A DNA stretch of 14,191 nucleotides from an uncultured Oscillospiraceae bacterium (GCA_910588135.1 CAJUOT010000064.1:1-14191), one strand, 5' to 3'; shown: positions 6,205 through 13,113, numbered from the stretch's first letter. The notes: generated from the letters alone by a model not told the origin. Made by a program: numbers and translations.

Positions 6205-7293
6205 CTATCGGCACCCGTCCGACAGGCAGTCTCCCGCCGTCTCAGAGGAGGACAGCTCCAGGATCATGCGGATGTGGGGGATGCCGTCCTCTAAAAATTC
6301 CTCGGAGACCTGCCGGAAGCCTGCCTTTTCGTACAGCCCCCGGGCGTAGGTCTGGGCCTCGATCTGAATGGCGTCCGCGTGGAACTGCTCCCGGGCGGTG
6401 CGGATGCCCGCTGCCAGCAGCCTTGTGCCCAGCCCGCGCCGACGCTGCACCGCGATGACCCGGCCGATGGATGCCTCCGGGAAGGCCGCCCCTGGCGGCA
6501 GCACCCGCAGGTATGCCTGGATGCCGTCTCCGTTCCGGAGAAAAACGTGGTATGCCTGGGGGTCCCTGCCGTCGATCTCCGGATAGGGGCACTGCTGCTC
6601 CACCACGAATACTGCGATTCGCAGCTCCATGATCCGGTACAGCTCCTCCAGGGTGAGCTGGTCGAAGCGTTTGACCAGCAGCTCTGGCTCCTCCGCCTCC
6701 TCCATCCACCTGGGCGCGGGCTTGACCGCCTCCCCCGGCTTCAGCGGGAGCTGGATGTACCGCTCCATATGGGCGGGGGAGAAGTACCCGGCGTATACGC
6801 CGCGGTGGAGGGCCTCCACCTTGCGGTCGTCCCGCTCCGGCCCGCGGTAGAGGCAGTGGAAGCGCACCCCGAACAGGGCGCACTGGTAGTCCAGCACCCG
6901 GAAGCCGTTGCGTTCATAGAAAGCGATGCGCCGCCGCCGCAGATCATTTTCCCCTGGGGCGGCGTCCGGGCCGGGAGCCTCCGCCTCGCCGAAGAGCTGG
7001 CCGTACCGCGCCGACAGCAGGGTCAGGATTCTGGCGCCCAGCCCGCCGCTGCGCTTTCCCCGGAGGACGCCAAGGTATTCCAGCAGTGCCCCTTTCCGGT
7101 CCTCCGGCAGCCACAGCATGGCGTAGCCCACGGCTTCTCCCCCGTCCGTTACGAGCAAGGGATCATACCGGCCCAGGTCCATGAGGCGCAGCATGGCGGA
7201 CAGGGGCTTGAGCTCCGAGCGGGGGAAGTCGGCGGTCATCTCATTTTGATAGAGGGCGGCGAGTCCCTCCTGATTCAGTGCGTTCAGTTCCAT
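6205..7293 (-). CDS. Tandem GNAT protein: N-terminal acetyltransferase fused to ElaA domain
   Basis: This 362-residue protein carries two acetyltransferase folds. The first spans about residues 8-150 and has an acetyl-CoA P-loop RSGGLG at 81-86. A linker of about 55 residues follows. The second, about 206-347, is a recognisable ElaA domain: FDQLTLEELY, LRIAVFVVEQQCPYPEIDG, a second P-loop RRRGLG (284-289), and the ElaA ending LEDGIPHIRM. GNATs move acetyl from acetyl-CoA to an amine; substrates of ElaA proteins are not established. The start is the ATG at 7293, with GGAG seven bases upstream inside the end of rimI, a 53-bp overlap suggesting translational coupling. A TTG two codons earlier is an alternative. 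After the ElaA core there is a 15-residue unconserved-looking tail. A 131-bp gap follows before tsaD, with no convincing promoter or terminator. Confidence 0.9.
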   Translation of the reverse strand: MELNALNQEGLAALYQNEMTADFPRSELKPLSAMLRLMDLGRYDPLLVTDGGEAVGYAMLWLPEDRKGALLEYLGVLRGKRSGGLGARILTLLSARYGQLFGEAEAPGPDAAPGENDLRRRRIAFYERNGFRVLDYQCALFGVRFHCLYRGPERDDRKVEALHRGVYAGYFSPAHMERYIQLPLKPGEAVKPAPRWMEEAEEPELLVKRFDQLTLEELYRIMELRIAVFVVEQQCPYPEIDGRDPQAYHVFLRNGDGIQAYLRVLPPGAAFPEASIGRVIAVQRRRGLGTRLLAAGIRTAREQFHADAIQIEAQTYARGLYEKAGFRQVSEEFLEDGIPHIRMILELSSSETAGDCLSDGCR

Positions 7294-7738
7294 GGTCAAA
7301 CTCCAATGTCATGAGAATGGCGTCCTCGCGGGGCGCCTCGTAATAGTTTTTCCGCCGCCCCACGGCGGCGAAGCCGTGCTTCTCGTACAGGGCGGCGGCG
7401 GGGGCGTTGGAGGCGCGCACCTCCAGCATGAGGCAGGCCAGGTGCTCCCGGGCGAAGCCGGTGAGCGCCCACAGCAGGGCGTCCGCCACCCCCTGGCGCC
7501 GGTGCTCCGGGGCCACGGCGATGTTGTCCAGATTTCCCTCGTCCAGCACCGTTGACAGCACGGCATAGCCAAGAATCCCGCTGTCTGTTCCTTCCGCCGC
7601 CAGGACTGCCACGGCGGGGTTGTCCAGCGCCTCCCGGAACAGCGCCTCGCTCCAGGGGTCGGCGGGAAAACAGCGCTTTTCCAGCGCCGCCACAGCGGGC
7701 AGGTGGGCGGCGGTCATGGGGACGATACGGTAACACAT
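7241..7738 (-). CDS. rimI: Ribosomal protein S18-alanine N-acetyltransferase (RimI family)
   Basis: RimI acetylates the N-terminal alanine of ribosomal protein S18. The protein begins MCYRIVPMTAAHLPAVAALE and continues CFPADPWSEALFREALDNP, the typical RimI N-terminal block. It then shows LDNIAVAPEHRRQGVADALL, which contains the acetyl-CoA loop RRQGVA, and LEVRASNAPAAALYEKHGF. The ATG at 7738 has GGAGG at 7748-7752, nine bases upstream; a frame extending to 7834 runs through the palindromic repeat and is rejected. The gene encodes 165 residues. The last 19 lie beyond the usual RimI end and are encoded in the overlap with the next gene. It lies between the nucleoside phosphorylase and the GNAT-ElaA fusion, with tsaD following, and is probably one transcript with them. 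Confidence 0.9.
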   Translation of the reverse strand: MCYRIVPMTAAHLPAVAALEKRCFPADPWSEALFREALDNPAVAVLAAEGTDSGILGYAVLSTVLDEGNLDNIAVAPEHRRQGVADALLWALTGFAREHLACLMLEVRASNAPAAALYEKHGFAAVGRRKNYYEAPREDAILMTLEFDHGTERTESGGTRRPLSK

Positions 7739-7771
7739 GGGGTTGCGCCTCCAATCTGCGGGGGGGGCTTG

Positions 7772-7848
7772 CGTAGGGGCGGACATTGTCCGCCCGTGTT
7801 TACGGAAAGCGCTTGGTTTCCGGCAGGCGCACAATGTGCGCCCCTACA
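7772..7848. repeat. Palindromic three-hairpin repeat, copy 1
   Basis: The element begins GTAGGGGCG and ends CGCCCCTACA, forming terminal inverted repeats. It contains three successive hairpins. GGGCGGAC-ATT-GTCCGCCC is at 7777-7795. CGGAAA (7803-7808) pairs with TTTCCG (7817-7822) over an 8-nt loop. GGCGCAC-AAT-GTGCGCC is at 7826-7842. Its right end overlaps the last codons of the nucleoside phosphorylase gene, and its left end lies about 20 bp from the rimI ribosome site. It has no coding capacity, so it is a REP- or MITE-like non-autonomous unit. The mobilising enzyme is unknown. Confidence 0.85.
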
Positions 7849-8596
7849 GGCGGGACGCAACCTCCAGCGCCACCCGGAGGTATTTCTCGTAGTCCGACGC
7901 GGGCACCGCCCCCATGGTGCGGGGGTCCCAGCCGTCCCCGTCCAGGCTGTCCTCGGCGTAGAGGAACTGGTAGACCGGCACGCCCCGGAACTGCCCTACC
8001 GCCATGGTGGAGGCGCACTCCATGTCCACGGCAAGACAGCCGTCCGCCTTGCGCTTCTCCATGTTGGCCCGGGTCTCCCGGTAGATGGCGTCGGTGGTCC
8101 ATACCCGGCCCTTCACATAGGGCAGGTTCAGCTCGTCGAAGATTTCACCCAGCCGCGCCGCCGTGGGAATGTCCACATAGTCGCTCACCTGCAGATAGTG
8201 GTAGCTGACGCCCTCGTCCCGGTAGGCCTGGGTGGGCAGGATGAAGTGCCCCGCCGCCAACTCCGCGTCCAACACCCCGCAGGAGCCGTAAATCAAAACC
8301 TTTTTCGCGCCCAGGGCCAGCGCCTCCTCCAGCAGGCCCGCCGTGCCCGCGCCGCCGATGATGCTCTGGCAGACGGCCAGCTCCCGGCCATTGTGGCGCA
8401 GGGCGTAGACCGGGATATCCCTCCCGCCCCGGAGAGTGGCGGCTGCCCGGGTATTCCAGCCGCTTTGCAGGGCCTGGAGGGACTTTTCTTCAAAGGTGAG
8501 AACCACCGTCTCCGGGAAGCCCTCCACCGGGCGGATCATGTGGGAGGGCTTCAAAATCTCCTCCGAATCGGGATCAAAGGCATCAAATAAGCTCAT
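7844..8596 (-). CDS. Nucleoside phosphorylase (PNP/UDP family, uridine-phosphorylase-like)
   Basis: The enzyme should split a nucleoside with phosphate into free base and ribose-1-phosphate, for salvage. The 250-residue protein shows the family features: a phosphate-site loop GGAGTAG (81-87), a central YGSCG (103-107), and VDMECAS (190-196), whose E193 position contacts the ribose. The start ATG at 8596 has GAGAGGAG nine bases upstream; a longer frame to 8707 runs through two repeat elements and is rejected. The stop codon TAG at 7844-7846 lies inside the terminal inverted repeat of the adjacent palindromic element, so the last residues are set by the repeat edge. Substrate (uridine, purine nucleoside or other) cannot be read with confidence from sequence alone. 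Confidence 0.88.
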   Translation of the reverse strand: MSLFDAFDPDSEEILKPSHMIRPVEGFPETVVLTFEEKSLQALQSGWNTRAAATLRGGRDIPVYALRHNGRELAVCQSIIGGAGTAGLLEEALALGAKKVLIYGSCGVLDAELAAGHFILPTQAYRDEGVSYHYLQVSDYVDIPTAARLGEIFDELNLPYVKGRVWTTDAIYRETRANMEKRKADGCLAVDMECASTMAVGQFRGVPVYQFLYAEDSLDGDGWDPRTMGAVPASDYEKYLRVALEVASRL

Positions 8597-8615
8597 GGGA
8601 AATTTCTCCTCTCCA

Positions 8616-8640
8616 TGTAGGGGCGGATACCATCCGCCCG
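8616..8640. repeat. Half-unit of the palindromic repeat, copy 2
   Basis: TGTAGGGGCGGAT is followed by ACC and ATCCGCCCG, giving an 8-bp perfect hairpin GGGCGGAT (8621-8628) / ATCCGCCC (8632-8639). It matches only the left third of the full element. On the minus strand it lies just upstream of the ribosome site of the nucleoside phosphorylase. Confidence 0.7.
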
Positions 8641-8692
8641 GAAAAAACGATATGCGTTTGGGGAAGGGCGGGCGGGTGATATGGCACGTCCA

Positions 8693-8770
8693 TGTAGGGG
8701 CGGACATTGTCCGCCCGCGTTTGGCGGGAAACGTCCGGTTCCTGGCGGGCGCACGATGTGCGCCCCTACA
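8693..8770. repeat. Palindromic three-hairpin repeat, copy 3
   Basis: A 78-bp element with perfect 10-bp terminal inverted repeats, TGTAGGGGCG (8693-8702) and CGCCCCTACA (8761-8770). It has the same three-hairpin order as copy 1: GGGCGGAC-ATT-GTCCGCCC on the left, CGGGAA (8725-8730) with TTCCTG (8739-8744) across an 8-nt loop, and GGGCGCAC-GAT-GTGCGCCC on the right. It sits in the 195-bp gap between the polA stop (8792) and the phosphorylase start, 21 bp beyond the polA stop. No T-run follows either end, so it is not a typical intrinsic terminator, though it may stabilise the polA 3' end. Confidence 0.85.
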
Positions 8771-8791
8771 GGCATACCGCGCCGCAGACCA

Positions 8792-11458
8792 TCAGTGGCA
8801 TTCCGCCCAGGTGCGGCCCGCCTTGGCGTCCGCCACCAGGGGCACCGACAGCGCCGCCACCCCCTCCATCTCCTCCTGCAAAAGGGCCTTCACCTTGTCC
8901 GCCTCGCGCTCCGGGCACTCCACGATCAGCTCGTCGTGGACCTGGAGGACCAGCCGGGCCTCCAATCCCTCCGCCCGGAGGCGGGCGTCCACCTTTATCA
9001 TGGCCAGCTTGATGATGTCCGCCGCCGTGCCCTGGATGGGCATATTCAGCGCCACCCGCTCCCCGAACGAGCGGGTGTTGTAGTTGGAGCTTGAAAGCTC
9101 CGGCAGCCAGCGGCGGCGGCCATACATCGTGGACACATAGCCGTCCTCCCGGCCCTGCTCCACCACCCGGTCCATATAGGCGCGCACACCGGAGTAGTGC
9201 TCGAAATACTTTTCCATATACTCTTTGGCCTGGGCCATGGTGACGTGGATGTCCTCCGACAGGGAATAGGCGGAGATGCCGTACACGATGCCGAAGTTCA
9301 CCGCCTTGGCCGCCCGGCGCAGCTCGGGGGGAACCTGATCCTGGGGGAGCCCGAATACCTGGGAGGCGGTGACGGTGTGAATGTCCACCCCGCTGTTGAA
9401 GCCGCCGATCATGGCCCCGTCCCCGGACATATGGGCCAGCAGGCGCAGCTCAATCTGGGAGTAGTCCGCGTCCACCAGCACGCTGCCCGCGGGGGCTACG
9501 AACATCTTGCGCATCTCCGCCCCCAGGGGGGTGCGCACGGGGATGTTCTGCAGATTGGGCTCGGTGGAGCTGAGCCGCCCCGTGGCGGTGACGGTGTTCT
9601 GGAAGCTGGTGTGAATGCGCCCGTCGCCGGCGACCACCTTGCCCAGCCCCTCCACGTAAGTGGAGTTGAGCTTGGTGAGCTGCCGGTAGTCCAGCACCTT
9701 GCCCACGATCTCGTGGCGGGGGCGGAGCTTTTCCAGCACCTCGGCGTTGGTGGACCAGCCCGTCTTGGTCTTTTTCACCGGAGGCAGTTCCAACACCTCG
9801 AAGAGGATATGCCCCAGCTGCTTGGGGGAGAGGATGTTGAACTTTTCCCCGGCCAGGGCGTAGATCTCCTGGGTGAGCACGTCGATGCCCGTCTGGAGCT
9901 GTCTGCCGAAGTCCGCCAGCGCCCCCGCGTCCACCAGCACCCCGGCCTGCTCCATCCGGGCCAGCACCGGGCACAGGGGCAGTTCGATGCCCTCCAGCAC
10001 CGGCAGCAGGCCCAGCTCCTCCAGCCTGGGCTTGAACAGGCTGTAGAACGCGTCGACCCAGGCGGCGTCCTCGTACCAGACAGTCTGGGCTTTGAGTTCG
10101 TCGGACAGGAGGGAGAAGGGCTCCTCCTGCTTACGGGCTGCGTTCTGCTTCATTTCCTTTTTAAAGTAGGACGAGGCCAGCTTCCGGATCTCGTAGCTCC
10201 CCGCCGTGGGGTCCAGCAGGTAGGCGGCCAGCTCCGTGTCGAACACGAAGCCGCCGGGTTCAACCCCCTGGTCCAGCAGGGTGCGGCACAGCTCCTTCAC
10301 GCCGTGGGCCGCTTTTTTTACGGCGGGGCTGAACAGGTACGAGAGCAGGGCGTGGTAGTCCCCCTCGTAGCGGTCCCGGCGGATGTCGTAGTGGTACACA
10401 TGATCCCCGCCGTCCTCCGGCAGCACCACCGAAATCCCATCCAGCCCCGGCAGGGGGTGGACGGTGACATGGCCCGCCGCCTCCCATCCGGCCTGGGCCG
10501 CCTCAAACTCCTGAACGGTGCGCAGGTCCACCATGTCCACCCGGACTTCTGCCGGTTCCTCCTCAGGGATGGAGACCGCGGGGCCGGGGGTGAGCTTCAG
10601 CTTGTCGATCAGCTTGTTGAACTCCAGGCTGAGCAGTTTTTCGTATAAAGCGGGGCCGTCATAGGGCCTGCGCGCCGTGTCCGCGGGGTCGAAGCCCATG
10701 GGAGCGTCGCAGCGGATGACGGCCAGATCATAGCTCATCCGGGCGTCCGCCTCCCCCTCGGCCAGCTTTTTGACGACGGCGGGCTTGGCCTCGATATCGG
10801 GCAGCTTTTCGTAGATGGCGTCTACCGTCCGATACTGCCGGATGAGGGCCAGGGCGGTCTTTTCCCCCACCCCTTTGACGCCGGGGTAGTTGTCGGAAGA
10901 ATCCCCCATCAGCGCCTTCAAGTCGATCATGTGGACGGGCTCAAAGCCGTACTCCGCCTGGAATTCCTCCGGGGTGACGTTTCGGGTGGCGGTCTGGCCC
11001 ATGCGGGTGGACACCAGCTTGACGGTGGTGTGCGCGTCAATCAGCTGGAGGGAATCCTTGTCCCCGGTGACGATGACGGTGTCCCCCCCCTGGGCGGCGT
11101 TCACCCGGGCCATGGTGCCCAGCAGGTCGTCCGCCTCCCAGCCCTCCAGCTCGTACCGGCGGATGTTCATGGCGTCCAGAACCTCTTTGAGCACCGGCAT
11201 CTGAACAGCCAGCTCCTCCGGCATTCCCTTGCGCTGGGCCTTATACCCCTCGAAGGCCTTGTGGCGGAAGGTGGGGGCTCGCAGGTCGAAGGCCACCGCC
11301 AGCCCCTCGGGCTGTTCCTCGTCCAGCAGCTTGAGCAGGATGTTGAGAAAGCCGAAGATGGCGTTGGTGGGCAGGCCCTCCCGGGTGGACAGCCCTTGGC
11401 TGACGCCGTAAAAGGCCCGGTTGACGATGGAATTGCCGTCGATGACCATGAGCTTCAT
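8792..11458 (-). CDS. polA: DNA polymerase I
   Basis: This 888-residue enzyme removes RNA primers, fills gaps and acts in repair. The N-terminal 5' nuclease (1-290) shows its acidic residues in order: D7, D58, EADD (108-111), GDKD (132-135) and GDSSDNYPGVKGVGEKTA with D186 and D189. The middle domain (about 310-480) lacks the DxE and other proofreading acids, so 3'-5' exonuclease activity is predicted absent, as in several Firmicute homologues. The polymerase domain has motif A VDADYSQIELR with D665, motif B RRAAKAVNFGIVYG (714-727) with K718 and F722, and motif C HDE (841-843). The start is the ATG at 11458, with GAGAGG eight bases upstream; a GTG three codons earlier is rejected. It has its own promoter upstream. 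Confidence 0.97.
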   Translation of the reverse strand: MKLMVIDGNSIVNRAFYGVSQGLSTREGLPTNAIFGFLNILLKLLDEEQPEGLAVAFDLRAPTFRHKAFEGYKAQRKGMPEELAVQMPVLKEVLDAMNIRRYELEGWEADDLLGTMARVNAAQGGDTVIVTGDKDSLQLIDAHTTVKLVSTRMGQTATRNVTPEEFQAEYGFEPVHMIDLKALMGDSSDNYPGVKGVGEKTALALIRQYRTVDAIYEKLPDIEAKPAVVKKLAEGEADARMSYDLAVIRCDAPMGFDPADTARRPYDGPALYEKLLSLEFNKLIDKLKLTPGPAVSIPEEEPAEVRVDMVDLRTVQEFEAAQAGWEAAGHVTVHPLPGLDGISVVLPEDGGDHVYHYDIRRDRYEGDYHALLSYLFSPAVKKAAHGVKELCRTLLDQGVEPGGFVFDTELAAYLLDPTAGSYEIRKLASSYFKKEMKQNAARKQEEPFSLLSDELKAQTVWYEDAAWVDAFYSLFKPRLEELGLLPVLEGIELPLCPVLARMEQAGVLVDAGALADFGRQLQTGIDVLTQEIYALAGEKFNILSPKQLGHILFEVLELPPVKKTKTGWSTNAEVLEKLRPRHEIVGKVLDYRQLTKLNSTYVEGLGKVVAGDGRIHTSFQNTVTATGRLSSTEPNLQNIPVRTPLGAEMRKMFVAPAGSVLVDADYSQIELRLLAHMSGDGAMIGGFNSGVDIHTVTASQVFGLPQDQVPPELRRAAKAVNFGIVYGISAYSLSEDIHVTMAQAKEYMEKYFEHYSGVRAYMDRVVEQGREDGYVSTMYGRRRWLPELSSSNYNTRSFGERVALNMPIQGTAADIIKLAMIKVDARLRAEGLEARLVLQVHDELIVECPEREADKVKALLQEEMEGVAALSVPLVADAKAGRTWAECH

Positions 11459-11486
11459 AGGGGACACCTCTCAATTTGAATAATGT

Positions 11487-11515
11487 AGTATACCACTTGG
11501 AAGGAAATTGCGCAA
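11487..11515 (-). promoter_or_regulatory. polA promoter
   Basis: On the minus strand TTGCGC (11515-11510) and TATACT (11492-11487) are exactly 17 bp apart. The start would be near 11480, leaving a leader of about 22 nt that contains the ribosome site. It lies just after a strong terminator, so polA is transcribed independently of the gene upstream. Confidence 0.75.
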
Positions 11516-11527
11516 GGGAACCCCCGG

Positions 11528-11565
11528 AAAAAGAAAATGCCAACACCACAAGGATGTTGGCATTT
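11528..11565 (-). terminator. Intrinsic terminator upstream of polA
   Basis: On the minus strand AAATGCCAACA (11565-11555) pairs perfectly with TGTTGGCATTT (11545-11535) across a 9-nt loop, followed by a T-rich run TTTTCTTTTT to 11528. It ends the GNAT transcript and/or the short RNA proposed here. Confidence 0.9.
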
Positions 11566-11617
11566 CCCGCCGCGGGTTCGGGGTGCTGCCGCCCCGAAAA
11601 GCGCGATTTCATTCAGC
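11528..11617 (-). ncRNA. Candidate short structured RNA between GNAT and polA
   Basis: A promoter-like pair at 11624-11652 and the terminator at 11528-11565 bracket about 90 nt with no credible gene. The RNA would hold a 7-bp hairpin UUCGGGG (11598-11592) / CCCCGAA (11583-11577) with loop CGGCAGCA, a CCCGCGGCGGG segment, and the terminator hairpin. I do not recognise it as 6S, SRP, a T-box or another known family. It could equally be just the 3' untranslated region of the GNAT gene. Confidence 0.3.
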
Positions 11618-11623
11618 TTCTTC

Positions 11624-11652
11624 AGGATATCAGGCTTTGGGGGAAAAGTCAA
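11624..11652 (-). promoter_or_regulatory. Promoter-like sequence after the GNAT gene
   Basis: On the minus strand TTGACT (11652-11647) and TATCCT (11629-11624) are 17 bp apart, in the 36-64 bp beyond the GNAT stop. Its output would run about 90 nt and end at the terminator before polA, which has its own promoter. Match and spacing are good, but one sequence alone does not prove activity. Confidence 0.45.
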
Positions 11653-11687
11653 GGGCTTTTTTACCGCAGCGGCCCGGTCAATTGAAT

Positions 11688-12140
11688 TCATCCTATTCTT
11701 TTTACCATTCGAAACCGCGTGCCCTCGCCGCTCGTCACGGAATATCCCAACCGTTCGTACAGCCTGAACGCCGAGCGGTTTGACTTCTCGACATGAAAAG
11801 CAATGGTGGGAATGCCTGTTTTCACCGCAAACCTTTCGGCGGCTTTGATAAGTTCTGTTCCGATTCCGTGGCTTCGATATTTTGCGGAAACAGATAAATC
11901 GTCCAAATAGATAAAATTTTCCTGTTCGCGGTGCACTTCTATGGAGAGATACGCGGCAGCGGTGCCGTCTATCTCCGCGATGCAGATCCAATCCTCACGG
12001 CCGTCAAAAAACTTGTCAAGATACCCATCTTCATACCCGTCAACATCCTGTCTGGAATAGATGGTTTGAAGCATCTCAATGAACAATGCCCTGATGACGG
12101 GCTCATCGTTCTTGGCCGCTTTTCTGATTTTCCACTCCAC
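11688..12140 (-). CDS. GNAT-family N-acetyltransferase
   Basis: A single-domain GNAT of 150 residues from the GTG at 12140. It opens WKIRKAAKNDEPVIRALFIE and carries FIYLDDLSVSAKYRSHGIGTELI with the acetyl-CoA loop YRSHGIG. It ends with the typical SNRSAFRLYERLGY segment. The fold is clear; the acetyl acceptor (amino acid, drug or protein) is not. AAGGGA about ten bases before 12140 supports that start; a GTG at 12176 lacks a ribosome site. G+C is visibly lower than in neighbours: the row 11881-11940 has only 23 G or C of 60. Codon use therefore suggests more recent arrival. It is followed by the terminator ahead of polA and has no clear promoter of its own. Confidence 0.85.
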   Translation of the reverse strand: MEWKIRKAAKNDEPVIRALFIEMLQTIYSRQDVDGYEDGYLDKFFDGREDWICIAEIDGTAAAYLSIEVHREQENFIYLDDLSVSAKYRSHGIGTELIKAAERFAVKTGIPTIAFHVEKSNRSAFRLYERLGYSVTSGEGTRFRMVKRIG

Positions 12141-12190
12141 GGATGATTTTCCCTTCCAAAACTTGATTCTTACCACGGCCCGAAACTTGA

Positions 12191-12346
12191 TTACAGATGT
12201 TTCAGCGATTGTTCCATATTCTCTCTGTTCGCGTCAATCATCTGGGCGTATACCGTATGCAGATGCTCCCGCGATTTTGGCGTATCGCCGCCCCCGGTGG
12301 CGGGGGGTGAAAATGGCGAAACCCGCCCCACCCTTCCAACCCGCAT
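12191..12346 (-). pseudogene. Possible gene remnant or 51-aa ORF of unknown function
   Basis: An open frame of 51 codons runs from an ATG at 12346 to TAA at 12191. Its last third (SREHLHTVYAQMIDANRENM) reads like a real amphipathic protein C-terminus rather than random GC-rich translation. The frame stays open upstream of the ATG as far as the end of the HAD gene, and no ribosome site precedes the ATG. A truncated 3' end of a lost gene therefore fits better than an intact small gene. I do not recognise the family. It occupies most of the 298-bp gap between the GNAT and HAD genes, which otherwise shows only short GC hairpins (for example around 12290-12310) and a 10-bp direct repeat at 12159-12168 and 12183-12192. 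Confidence 0.3.
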
Positions 12347-12438
12347 GGCTTTCCGGCAATTTCCCCATCTGAGCGCAAATCCACACAGGTTCAGCGCAGT
12401 CCCGCTCCGGCTCCGCCCGATTTTCCCAGAGGGTCCCG

Positions 12439-13113
12439 TCAGAGGCTGAGCCAGCTTTGCAGCCCGGGGAGGTCCTCCGCGATATGTACGCAGGGGAAGC
12501 GCTCAAAGGCGGGGGCTTTTGTGGTGCCGTTGAGCACCGCGCAGAAGTCGCAGCCCCCCGCCTGGGCGGTGGCGGCGTCGATCACGGTGTCGCCGCAGAA
12601 CAGCACCTGCTCCGGGCGCAGCCCCAGCTTTTCCAGGGCCAGGCTGAGGCCCTCCGGATGGGGCTTGGAGCGGCGCACTTCATCCCCGCCGACCACCAGG
12701 TCCAGCAGGTCCAGCCGGCCCTGGTGGGCAAAAATACGGCGGATGGTGTCCCCCGGCTTGGTGGACACGATGGCGGTGCGCGCGCCCCCGTCCCTTAACG
12801 CCCGCAGGAGCTCCACCGCGCCGGGAAAGAGGGTGGTGCCCTCGATCATCAGCGCCCGGCCCGGCCCGTCGGCCTTCACGCCCACCGTATGCTGGAAGGT
12901 GTGGAAAAAAGCCGCCTGCCGTTCCGGATCATAATCGCCGGTGATGAGGGAATAGCCGTCGGCCAGGGTGAGGCCGATGGTGTGCCGCACCTGGTCCAGC
13001 GTAGGCGGGTCCAGCCCCAGGGCGGCGAAACCCAGGCGGTAGCCCTCGGCGATGGCGGGGGTGGAGTCCCCCAGGGTGTAGTCAAAGTCGAAAAATACCC
13101 CTTGATATTTCAT
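12439..13113 (-). CDS. HAD-superfamily phosphatase, phosphoglycolate-phosphatase-like
   Basis: A 224-residue HAD hydrolase expected to remove phosphate from a small metabolite. Motif I is DFDYTL with nucleophile D9 and D11, motif II is IVSTKPGD, the motif III lysine is in SKPHPEGL, and motif IV is FCGDTVID. A helical cap (about residues 18-85) places it with the phosphoglycolate phosphatase/PpaX-like subfamily C1. Substrate cannot be assigned: phosphoglycolate, pyrophosphate and nucleotides are all handled by relatives. The ATG at 13113 has GAGG nine bases upstream. A strong promoter lies at 13167-13195, so it is not dependent on the sigma-like gene before it. Confidence 0.88.
   Translation of the reverse strand: MKYQGVFFDFDYTLGDSTPAIAEGYRLGFAALGLDPPTLDQVRHTIGLTLADGYSLITGDYDPERQAAFFHTFQHTVGVKADGPGRALMIEGTTLFPGAVELLRALRDGGARTAIVSTKPGDTIRRIFAHQGRLDLLDLVVGGDEVRRSKPHPEGLSLALEKLGLRPEQVLFCGDTVIDAATAQAGGCDFCAVLNGTTKAPAFERFPCVHIAEDLPGLQSWLSL

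Noticed and set aside
7760..7767. Run of eight G's upstream of rimI as a phase-variation tract
   Set aside because: It lies outside the coding region and the promoter elements; similar short runs are frequent in this GC-rich DNA.
11241..11612. 123-codon minus-strand frame overlapping the polA start
   Set aside because: It reads through the terminator hairpin and then out of frame through polA, and it lacks a ribosome site.
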